A DNA stretch of 64,000 bases. Source: Bombyx mori. Its lineage: Eukaryota; Arthropoda; Insecta; Lepidoptera; Bombycidae. Below the pieces are notes generated by a model. The model saw only the letters and a list, made by a program, of their open reading frames with translations, ran no database searches and had not been told where the DNA came from. How positions within the stretch are numbered: position 1 is the stretch's first letter; each line of letters begins with the position of its first letter. The stretch lies in NCBI RefSeq assembly GCF_030269925.1, contig NC_085109.1:8370001-8434000 (forward strand), in the 5' to 3' direction. Both the position numbers and the translations under genes were made by a program. Shown in pieces: positions 42,775 through 54,600 of this stretch.

Positions 42775-42918
42775 CGTGTAGGTGAGCTCATAGGGCTCAA
42801 ACCGGGAGTGTTGCTAACACTGGCCCTAGCAAGAGCAGTGCTTCGCAGAGTCTACCACCGGATCGGAAACGCAACTCACTGAGAAGATCCGGCGAGAAAC
42901 TCAATGGGCTGTGTGTAT
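42775..42918 (-). mobile_element. Jockey-type LINE 3' UTR fragment
   Basis: GTAGGTGAGCTCATAGGGCT through CCGGCGAGAAACTCAATGGGC. Confidence 0.65.
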
Positions 42919-45196
42919 GGGGGTATATTACGATATGGCATCCTTAATATAGTAGCAAGCATCGACCCATCTTTCTATATGGTACAATATACTTACAAAT
43001 CCAACTAAGCCTTCAAATTACGGAAGACAAATCTTAAAGTTTGTTTATAAAATGATATAAGGAAAAAAACATTCGAGTGCACGTAATGTTTCCAATATAT
43101 TTCGAAACTTAATTAGAATTACAAGAACGTCATAAGTATTTTTATTTAATAAGAAAAACAACATTTCATATTGCTAGCTGTGAGTTATTGAAGTAACTTA
43201 ATTTTTATTTAAACTTATCATAATACGGACAAGCATTGACCTTTGTAACCCCTTATCTATTTGGGTTCCACGAATATGTGAATAAGTACAAGTTTGACAG
43301 TAAATTCAATAAATACTTACCTGTTATTTTGTAATCACACTGTTATTAAATTTTATTTCCCTTAGAGTGAATTTATGATAAGCACTATGTTTCTATGTTG
43401 AGTTTCATCAAGTTTTTGGGTGGACAGTCGTTTAATACTGTGCCTAATGTGCGTTCTTAAAATTTTTAATGACACAATCATTATGTTTGTTATGTTTTTT
43501 TAAATCTTAAACTAATAAGGAAACAATGTACTACATGTAGCTGATCAGATTATTTTTCAAAATAAAAATAACCGCAAATATTCGTATCTACGTACGTAGA
43601 TACTTGGGATGAAAATGCAACCAGGCGCAATTGTATATAAGTAATATAAAATGAATATAATTCATAATAATTTCCAAAAGTAGCCATGACTTTTTTATTA
43701 CTATTACACAGGGTCCCCTATTATATTTTCAGCTGCATCTATTATCTTAAGCATTTGGTAAATGAACTATAATTGCCATATTTCATTTGATTGGCAACTA
43801 TATGCAGTCTATGGAGTGCATAGCGTGACTGAATTTTCCATGTTAGAATGAGCTACTTAATCTTAGGTGGTCCCGCTCTGATTATAAAGGAAAAATCTAT
43901 ATTTGATAGAATGTTTAATTTGGATGTATACAAATTCGGGATAGTCTCTTAAAATATGAATGTTCAGTGCCTCATGTTCAATTATGAATGAATGATTGAT
44001 TATGGCGATCCCACAAATCTCGATTTTTACCATCACCGCACCGTCCACCACTACAGCAGAGTTCGTCCGCACTACTGGAACAATTGCGCTCTCCCTTCTT
44101 CATCCCAACAAATCATTAGTCTCTGACATGAACAGTTCCAAAGCGTTTCATGAACGCTATGACTTTCAAATGAGATTGAAATCTTACCGTTAACGGTAGT
44201 TAATGGTCCTTGAATATCAGTGAGCATTTAACAGCTGGGCCGTATTTATCAGTACTGATCAAAGGCATAAGAAATAATAAATAGCTCGGTATCGATTGGG
44301 ACTCGTATACATGTGTCGAAATTGAAAACAAATCCTATTAATCTATAAGTTCTTACTTGAAAAAGAAAACGATAATATAAAGTTACATCACATTTATTTC
44401 TGATTCATATAATGTTGCGGGTATGTACATTTCAAATATATATATAATCTATAAATAATACTGAGAAACGATATTCAAAATTTACAAAATAAAATTAGCG
44501 CATGAACATTTTACATATCTGTAAGCGTCGAAAAGCTTAACTGGACAAGCTCCGACCCTGGCTTTGTTACAAACTGATTTTTATGGGATTTAGATTATAA
44601 AAGGAACAAACACCAGTGAATATTTCCGTTATTTCCTGAGTAAAAACTTACACAACTATGTAACTATTCAATAATGTCGTTAAAATTTTAAAGTAACATG
44701 TATTGTCATATTATTATTATCTTAGATGATACAGATTTCTTTATTGTTTCTTTAAGTACTTAAGATAGATATGCTGCTGTAATAATTTGTACAACGTTTA
44801 AAAACCACAATAAATGCCGCATTCCGTCTTAACGGTTTATAGTTTACATGAATTATAGTCTGCTGGTGTACTCTCATGATACACGTTCGTATTTAGATAT
44901 TTCTGGCACACTATTGAGTATCTGGCACTGTTTCATTTGTACATAATTATTTTCAATGTTATTATAGTTTAGATTAAAAAATTTACATTTCAGAGATTGA
45001 ACTAGTGAAACTTAAATCTTAAATAAAAAATAAATTATTAATGTTAACATAACATTTATACTAAACAGTGGCGTTTCGTTTGAACACTAAAGAAGTATCG
45101 GGCGGGCGCCGCACGTCGGGCTGTGTTGGTCTCGCGTTGGTCATTCACGTTCAAAAATGTTTCAATGTAGCCCTGTGTACAGATGGAGAAAAAATT
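42919..45196. other. AT-rich intergenic DNA, likely including the SDHA transcript end
   Basis: No gene seen. Contains the diverged LINE at 43995-44262. Confidence 0.4.
43995..44262 (+). repeat. diverged LINE coding end and tail
   Basis: TTTTTACCATCACCGCACCG, CACTACAGCAGAGTTCGTCC, GCTATGACTTTCAAATGAGA and CAGCTGGGCCGTAT follow the order of the LINE at 19749-20060 with many changes. Confidence 0.5.
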
Positions 45197-45441
45197 ATTA
45201 CTGGTGGTGGGACCTCTTGTGAGTCCGCACGGGTAGGTATCACCACCCTGCCTATTTCTGCCGTGAAGCAGTAATGCGTTTCGGTTTGAAGGGTGGGGCA
45301 GCCGTTGTAACTATAGTGAGATTTTAGAACATATCTCAAGGTGGGTGGTGCATTTACGTCGTAGATGTCTATGGGCTCCAATAACCACTTAACAGCAAGT
45401 GGGCTGTGAGCTCGTCCACCCATTCAAGCAATAAAAAAAAA
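45197..45441 (+). repeat. Bm1-type SINE, antisense in the SDHA 3' flank
   Basis: TTACTGGTGGTGGGACCTCT through GCCGTGAAGCAGTAATGCG and CCACCCATTCAAGCAATAAAAA. Sense copy on the plus strand, about 75 nt beyond the SDHA stop, so antisense to the SDHA transcript if the 3' UTR extends this far. Confidence 0.8.
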
Positions 45442-45517
45442 ACTTCCACGTGATCCATTCTAAGTTGACTGATTTCAAGGATGGTTAGTAGAGTCCTACT
45501 TGCGGTGTTGGCGGCGG

Positions 45518-45673
45518 CTAGTAGGTGCGGATGACGGGCGGCACGGTGCTGCACTCGGCGGCGTCGAGCGTGCGGTCGATGACGGGGCGGTAGGTGAGGC
45601 GCGTGTCGCCGGTCGCGGGGTCCGTCTCGGCGAGCGTGTGCTTCCTCCAGTGCTGCTCGAACGGCAACTTACT
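45518..45673 (-). CDS. SDHA: SDHA last exon and stop
   Basis: The acceptor atcacctacag precedes 45673. Encodes [19 protein letters not shown], then [20 protein letters not shown] and PVIRTY with TAG at 45520-45518. The 3' UTR runs into an antisense Bm1 copy about 75 nt downstream; I could not place a convincing poly(A) signal. Confidence 0.95.
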   Translation of the reverse strand, partial: SKLPFEQHWRKHTLAETDPATGDTRLTYRPVIDRTLDAAECSTVPPVIRTY

Positions 45674-48600
45674 CTGTAGGTGATAGACGACGATAGTTAT
45701 TTGACTGGATTTAATACGATGAACAACATAAAGCTGAGTATTTTTTTTTTTCTCCCTACGTATAGTGTTTCCCATTATGGCCACTAGATGGCGATGTTTG
45801 GAATCCTTGCAAATCTTAATTGACTTATTTTTTTAGTAACCTAACAAGTAAGTGAGCTCACGGGGCTCAAACCTGACGACGTTGCTAAAACTGGCCCTAG
45901 CAAGAGCAGTGCTTCGCAGAATCTACCACCGGATCGGAAATGCGACTCGCTGGAAAGATCCGGCGAGAAACTCAGTGGGCCATAATTAACGTTAATGCGA
46001 TCTAATAGGTAGAAAAGCTAGCTTCACGCAGACAGTTCGGTACGTATGACATTAAATCCATTGGGCTTAAAATAGTTTAAATTAAATAATGTGCCATACA
46101 ATGTTACAACTTTTTTGATTGAATATTGTCTTTTTTCGATGAAAATTCATCTGCTTTTAGTTGTCGAGAGTTTAATCGCCAAAAAAAATAGTACTAAACG
46201 ACAGCTTTAACTGCATAATATTGTTACATGCCTGAAAATTATGCACTTTTATTAACCCTCTTTTTCTGATACACCTTGATGATTGTACCTTTCCCCGAAA
46301 TTTGTGTTGACAATCCCCAAGAAGGCATTACATTAATATCTCACCTGTCCCTCGAGAGGTTTAGAGTAGTCGTACTCGTCGCGTCTGGTCTTGAAGTCCT
46401 CTCGGGCGTGGGCTCCGCGCGACTCCTCCCGCGCCAGTGCTCCCTCCACGATCTGTACCGAGTTGATGAGAAGATTCTGAAGCTCCAGCGTCTCCACTAG
46501 ATCACTGTTCCAGATCAAGGACCGGTCGGACACCTTCACGTCTTTTATCTGCTTGTAGATCTCGTGAATTTGACGTTGACCTGTGTTAGAAAAAACGAAA
46601 ATTCACTTTATAACATTTTACAATTGCAAATAACAAAAATAATGGCACTAAAATAAAAAAATCGGTGAAAAAAACTTGAGAGGTGTCAAGGGACACCTGG
46701 ATGGAACGAAGTTCCTTTCGATTAATTAGTGAAGGAATAGTAATAAAAAATAAAATTTTATTTTATAAAATATATTTATATAATTATAATCAATTAATTA
46801 AAATAACTGCTTTGTTTTCAATGGGAGAGACAGACAGAAAAACACTCGCACGCCGCACGGATTACAACTATAGCAAAAAGTGTCGTTACAACTTTTCGTC
46901 TTAATTTTTTCCGTCTAGCCCCCTTTCACAACGCGCGATAAGGAACTTCGTTCCAAAAATCATCATCGATCACATGAACGGGAAATTATAGAGATGAACC
47001 TCTTTACAGCGTTTCTTACTTGCTCGCTCCGGGCATTTCAATATTGCAATAATTGTTACGTTATAATACACATTGTAAAAATTAATATTTAAAAAAAATC
47101 TAATATTAAAAAAAAGAAAAAATACAATATGCCCGCTGAGTTTCTTGCCAGTTCTTCTCAGAACGGAGGCTAGTTTTTCTGAATTGGCAGTAGTTCTTTT
47201 TGACGTTCAACAAGTACATATATAATTTCATTTATGATGAATAAATTTTTTTATTTATTTGATATGATTCTATTCCGTTACATTAAATCCTCGTTCGACG
47301 AGATATTATTATGCGAGTTACGACTTTACGAACTTGAATAAGCATGCGATTTCGAATTACTTTCCTTTCAAACTATTTAGAAGCGTACTGAAGTCAGTGT
47401 GTGTTTACTGTGTGTACAGGTGTGGTTTGTTATTGATTCTTCGTGTTCGCGGGATATTTTCACTCGGAATATAATAAAAGTCAAACACACTATTTCAATA
47501 ACATATCTATAATGTTCAGATATATGTGTACAATATTATAATATAAACAAAAAGGAGTAAACGACGCTAGGCACGAGACGGTACAATTAAACTAAAATTT
47601 CGTTTTTATATCACTACACAGCATAAAACAAAGTTGCTTTCTCTGTCCCTATATCTGTCTGTCCCTATGTATGCTTAAATTTTTAAAACTACGCAACGGA
47701 TTTTATTGCGGTTTTTTTAATAGAGTGATTGAAGAGGAAGGTTTATATGAGTCGTTTATTATCAAAGGTGGCAATCTGTGCATTTGGACAAAAAAAATTT
47801 ATTGATATGTCAATACAGACCAATACAACCACCAGTAAAAAACGCTGCATATATATTGCAGTAACGTCTAGTATGTACCTAGCAGCGTCGATACAGAAGC
47901 ATATAACGTCAATCTCAGAAACGCACAGATGACATGACGCGTGACTCGAGTGAGACGGCATGCTGTGTGAACAGTACGAAAAATCAGAACTGCGTATGAG
48001 TAAATAAATAAAACAACATTTATATATGTATATGCCTGCGCACGTTTTCGTTTGTTAATGATCCAAGTTCAAGAATTAAATTATAATAAAATTATGCTCA
48101 ACCTATTGATTTGTTTTCACGTCTAAAAGGTTGCATTCAAAATTCAACCTACAACGCACGTATTTAAGACACATAATTGACGTACCTTCCTCCAAGGTGC
48201 TCTTCTGTCTAAAGACGGCGGCATTCTTCTGCATGCATTTTTGCATTCTAAGTCTAAGGTCGGCTGTAGAGATCGAACCATTGGCGTATCTGATGCTGTC
48301 CAAGTTGGCAATGCTCGCCTCGCCCGTTGTCTGATAAAAGAAAAACACGTTTATTTTATTTAATGTTTATCTCCTTTACAATTCCGTTAAAATAATATGT
48401 ATTGAATTCAAAAATAAAATATTGTGAGGTCATTAAGCAGGGTTTATATATATCGTATACAGTTCTGGTTGTTTCTAGAATCATCGTGACTATGTTGACT
48501 ATGACTATGTTTTCATTTCATTCTTGTTTTTTTCCATACCGAATTACTAGTAGCATAAGGGGCTATTTCAACTCCAAGCGCACTGATGGATGAACTAACA

Positions 48601-51600
48601 GGCTCAACCTGATAGATCATGCTAAGATCGGCCCTAACAAGAGAAGTGCTTCGCTGAAATTAATTCTAAGCTAATTCTTTCAAGTCCTTGCCCCCCCCCC
48701 CCAGAACAGCTGTAGGCTAGTGGCTAGATAAGACAAAAATCCGTTTCCGATCCGGTGGTAGATTCTGTGAAGCACTGCTCTTGCTAGGATTAGTGTTAGC
48801 AGCGTCGTCAGGTTTGAGCCCCGTGAGCTCACCTACTTATTAGGTTACGCTGACATATCCTCTCAAGGCTATCAGTTTGGGTAGCAAAAAAAGCACAGTA
48901 GTTTCAATTATATAAAACGGCTGTTCTAATCCAACAACAGAAACGTAACTATAAAAACTAATTTGTTGTGCCGGTTGTGATTGTGTTCGATAACGCGACC
49001 TTTAGGGTGCCTGTCCACCGGAGCCGAGAAACGGAGAAATATTAACCAATACACAAAATCAACACAAAATCAAAATCATTGCAAAATGCTGGTTGCACAA
49101 AATCAAAATCATTGCAAAATGCCTAAGATGATAACCTTGAGAGGCTATGTCAGCGTAACCTAACCAGTAGGTGAGCTCACGGGGCTCAAACCTGACTGAC
49201 CCGATCAAAATCATAATATTGCAAAATGATTTTGTGCAATCTTATTAGTTAATATTTCCCAAGTTTCTCCGCTCCGCTCCGGTGGACGGGCAGCCTTAGT
49301 CTCGTACTTGATGTAGCGTTGTTATCGACTTTAGATAACAAAATACTTGTGGACGTCGATAAAGCACTTGCAGAAACGATTCCATTATGCTTATCACAGC
49401 ACATTTCTGATATGACCAAGCTTTACGAATAATCAAGTAAGGATTTATTTACATCCTTCTTGTTGTGATTTTTCGATAAACAGTACATATCATTGCCGCA
49501 TTGTAATACGCGCATTACGTATTAAATAAATTTTAAAATTGATTTATAATTTATAGCATGACATGCACACACAAAATTATAATTACCGTAAAGAGTTATA
49601 TATGTGTATATAGTGTGATAAATACGATAATCGATTACATTATTGTTTTGCTGTTGTGAGTTAGGCGCGACGAATCACCGATACGTGATTGATGAAATTC
49701 GACCCAGTATTATCGCACGAGGGCTATTTAAATTTTACTCTTCAATTATTATATGTTTGTGGTCGACAATACAACCGTTTTATATTTTACTTATATTATC
49801 ACTGGCTGTAGGGCATCTTGTGAGGTCACACGGATAGGAACAACCCCGTCTATTTCTGACCCGAAGCAGTACTGCGCTGTGCTATAGGGCTGAGACTTAA
49901 GAGTCATGTCAGCATATGACATATCTTTTACGCTTTATATAAAATTCAACTAAAAAATAGAAAATAAATTTAAATAAATTTAAATAGAAAATAGTGTAAA
50001 ATATATTTTATTGTAAAAAAACCGTGGGGTGCATGGTGTTATTAGTTATAAATATTTTTCTGACAGATATGAGTAGAAGAATTATTATTTCAATAATATC
50101 TTAAAAAGCACCCCACGCTTTTTTATATAAAGCGTGTTGTTTTATTATTTTTTTTAACTATTATTTATTTTTCATTTTTTATTTAAATTCTCTATAAAAG
50201 CGTATTTTTAAAACTATTAAGTACTTTAACATCAATTGCCGCCTTATCGACTATAGATAAAAATTATATAAATTGGCAAAAATCTTATTTTGCAAATTGA
50301 ATAATGGGAAATAATTTTATCAAATTAGTGTATTGTCATCGGTCCACGATAAATCTACAAAGTTCGAATGAAATCTGGCCGTTTAAAGTGGATCAAAATC
50401 GCGTTTAAAGGAGTCAGTGACAAACATACATACAAATAAAGCTAATATAAAGCGTGTAAAAAAGAGGGGCACATTACGGGCGCGAGCGGCGGCTGCGGGT
50501 CCCCGGGGCGCGCCGTGTCGGCCACGGTGAGTGCGCAGGCGCGGCCGAACACCACGATGTCCAGCAGCGAGTTGGCGCCCAGCCGGTTGGCGCCGTGCAC
50601 GCTGGCGCACGACGCCTCGCCCGCCGCCAGCAGCCCCGCCACCACGCGGTCCGCGCCGCCACGGTGCGTGATCACCTGCGGACATCACACTCTGCAACCC
50701 AACTACACTTTTGATGTCGTCGTGGCCTAAAGGATAAAACGCCCGATGCATTCGTTTTGAGCGATACACCGGTGTTCGAATCTCAGGCGGGTACCAATTT
50801 TTCTAATGAAATACGTACTCAACAAATGTTCACGATTGACTTCCACGGTGAACGAATAACATCGTGTAATAGAAACCAAACCCGCAAATTTATAATTTGC
50901 GTAATTACTGGTGGTAGAGCCTCTTGTGAGTCCGCACGGGTAGGTACTACCGCCCCGTCTATTTCTGCCGTGAAGCAGTAATGCGTTTCGGTTTGAAGGG
51001 TGGGGGCAGCCGCTGTAACTATACTTGAAACTTATCTCAAGGTGGGTGGCGCATTTATTGTAAATGTCTAAAAAAAACCTTTAAAAGCAAAAAAAGCAAA
51101 ATAAAATGCGCCTGACGCCGGCCAATGGACGCGTACCTTAAACCTTTGTGTCTGACAACAAAAACTTATCAACTTACCTCCCCGCGGAAATTGGTGGGAG
51201 TACCACCCATATTATAGTGCACTGTCGGTAGCACAGGAATGGGTTCCTTAGTGACGTCGACCCCAGCGAAGATCATGGCCGTCTCCGAGATGCCAGGCAG
51301 ACGCTGCTTCAGTTGTTCGGGAGGCAGGTGGTGCAACTGTAGGTGAACGTGGTCCTTCTCCGGGCCGCAACCGCGACCTTTACACCGTAATTATTATCAT
51401 CCATCACATACAATATGTCAAGTAACTTTGGGAATGTCAACATGTCAAATGAATGAATGAATACAATATACAAAACATTTCTAATTATTATATAATTCTT
51501 AGGTATTTCATTAATACTAGTGGTCCCGCAGTAGTCGAAATTTAACTATAATTAATTTAAATTATAATTTTGAACATTATTATGGTTCTATTGTCAAAGA

Positions 51601-54600
51601 CTATCATACTTCTATTAACACAGATTTCGCCAAGACTACACTATAGACAAATATTAATAAAGACAAACAATATTTAATCTATTCTCAATTTGACTACAGA
51701 CGTCAAGAATAATAGTTTGATAATAAATAAATAGTATGCATGCGTGTGTGCGTCAAATACATCGTAGTGTATGTAATGTTTTTTTTATTGATTTAATGTA
51801 TTTTTTAGGCATAATTTAAAATAATATTAACATTCTGCACTCCTTCTCAATATTCTCTATAAGTGTGGGAAATTTCATACTCCTCCGTCCGCACAATTTG
51901 CGTAAAAAGGGCTACAAAGTTTTTGCTTCACATATTAATATATAGATAATAAATATATATACCTTCCATAATTTCAACCGTCATAGCACGCGAGACCACG
52001 TCTCGACTGGCCAGGTCCTTGGCGACGGGCGCGTAACGTTCCATGAACCGTTCGCCCTTCGAGTTGACCAGGAAGCCGCCCTCGCCACGACAACCCTCGG
52101 TCATCAGGCAACCGGCGCCGTAGATACCTGCGCACGGGGTTGGTAACGGGCAACTTTAGATCTTATTACTTTGGTCATTTGGCACATGCATAAATCACAA
52201 AATAGACATAATTTCAAACCAGCAATTATGACGACTCAATAATTGTCACTTTTTAAGTTTAATTTACTGAAATAATCGAAGCGTGGAAGAGAGATTGTGA
52301 ATTAAAAACTTAATTGGAATGGTAATAATCTATACTAATATTATAAAGAGGAAAGATTTGTTTGTTTGTTTGTATTGAATAGGCTCCGAAACTACTAAAC
52401 CGATTTGAAAAATTATTTCACTGTTTGGAAGCTACACTATTCCCGAGTGACATAGGCTACATACAATCTTTTTTGAAAAAAATTAGGGATCCTTACTAAA
52501 ACTCCAATAATGTAACCCAAGGTGTAAAAAAAATACCTAAAATATTCTTTACATCGCGTGCCCTGCGAAAACTGTTGATGATAGAATAAATTAATGTACT
52601 ACGACTTTGTACAACACATTATTATTTACAAAAAGTGTCGGCACAGCATATATCTAACTATTATAGTTATACCGTAATAAGTGTTATTTTATTTAAAAAA
52701 ATAAAACAACGTCAAATATCGTTGAAATTTTTGTTAAAGACACGAGCTGAGCCTGAGCGGGCTGCTAGTTAACTATAACTGGGAACAAATCACGCACGGT
52801 AAAATAAATAAACATGTATAACAGATAATTTTAGTTGGATTAACAGAATTATGCAATGCCATCTGTTTGGATGAAACTCTTTTATTTAAAAGCTTACGAT
52901 TCGATTTACATATTTTAACTATATTAGGTTAATATATTTCGTTACGATGTGGCAACCCTATGTACGGTATGTACTTCATCGGGTATATTAATGTAAAATT
53001 TAATACGGGTGGCTAAGCGCGGCAACCCTACTTAATTCTAAAACGATCATTAAATTTACGTGTGTACAAAACAAAACACTTCGAATAATTAAACAAAAAA
53101 AAAACGATGACGAAAAAAGACAATGTTCGTAAAACTCATCTAGCAGAAAATCTTTTTCGCATTTAGTAAATGAGTAAGTAATCGCGAATAGAACGCTGTT
53201 TACGAACCGTGAACAAGTGAGTTTACGATTTACGACGCATGCCAGCGAACAGTTATCGGATAGTTTTTTATTTTTCGGAATAAATTTTGCCTCGTTTGGC
53301 CGTATCCGATTCGTTTCTACTAAGAAGATATTATTATATTGAATTAAGTCCCATTCGCGAAATAATTACATCGGTATTTTTTTTATATATTTTTTTCAGG
53401 GCGCGCAATGTGGCACGTAGAGTTAGCTGTTTTCGTCCGGGCTGCCATTGTACAAAATAACACAAAACCGTTGAAAAATTTTGACACGTTATAGTTTTAA
53501 GTTACACGTGCTAAATGAAAGAATACGACCCATACAAGGGGGTCGCGGGTTCGAATCCCGCCAAGAGGAGATATTTGTATGATAAATATAAATGTCTTTT
53601 CCAGGGTTATGGATGTATATTAAATATGTGTATGTGTATAATAAAAATCTTATATTTATTTCCGTTATCTGGTACCTGTAACACAAGTTCTTTACGAACT
53701 TATCACGGGACTAGTAAACGTGGCGTGACTGTTAGTAAATATTTATTTATTTATTATTGTTGATGTCCATGAGCTATCACTAGCCATCAGATTGGAAAAA
53801 CCCGTTATGACACGATTTTCTTAACATTAACAACCTCATGTAAATGTAAATTGTTTTGTTTTTCATTGTTTCCAATTAAACAAGTTAATCTGCTATACAA
53901 ACTGGATATACAAGTTAACTGCATATTCCACGCTTTTTGTATCCAATTATTTATACGATTTGGCAGACCTGGCGGCTATGAAGAACGCAACGTTTTCCTT
54001 AAATATCAAATTTGAATTTAAGAATTCTTATAAAGACACGTAATCGTGGTGAACTGAGATGAATATTGTCTTTGTGTATAAACGAAACAAGAAATATCTT
54101 GCACCGGGTCAAAGTTTTGACTCGAAACTTATATATCTATGCCATATTGTTTTATTATGTCCTTGGTTTTCTGGATTTCAAATGATCTATAATATCTACT
54201 ATTCGACTTGAATTAATATCGAAGTATTTAGTACATTAATTCCGGATCGGTTACGATTCCTGCAAACTCCTCATCATTGTTGTGACTGCTCTAACTATAC
54301 TAGTCCGGGTTCGATTCTTAATCGGAATCAGGTTTTTTTTATTTTTTATTATTGCTTAAATAGGTAGACGAGAACACATCCAGCCCACCAGGTGTTAGGT
54401 CGTTACTGGAGCCCATAGACATCTAAACATAAATTCCGCTAACCCACCTTGCGATATAGGTTCTAAGGTCTCAATATAATTACAACGACTGCCCCACTAC
54501 ATTACTGCTTCAAGGCAGAAAGAGGCAGGGTGGAGGTACCTACCCGCGCGGACTCACAAAAGGTTCTACCACCAGTAAAAATCCGGGGTCTTGGTGCACT

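Noticed and set aside
45151..45423. 90-residue frame starting [20 protein letters not shown]
   Set aside because: Translation of a Bm1 SINE; the same text appears at 14339-14539 and other Bm1 copies.
49063..49122. Possible CRISPR-like or satellite array
   Set aside because: Only two direct units within a MITE in a eukaryotic intron; no spacer structure or array.
50383..50769. Long Arg/Gly/Ala-rich frames on both strands
   Set aside because: Shadows of the very GC-rich SDHA exon at 50478-50675; only the [12 protein letters not shown] frame continues the SDHA protein.
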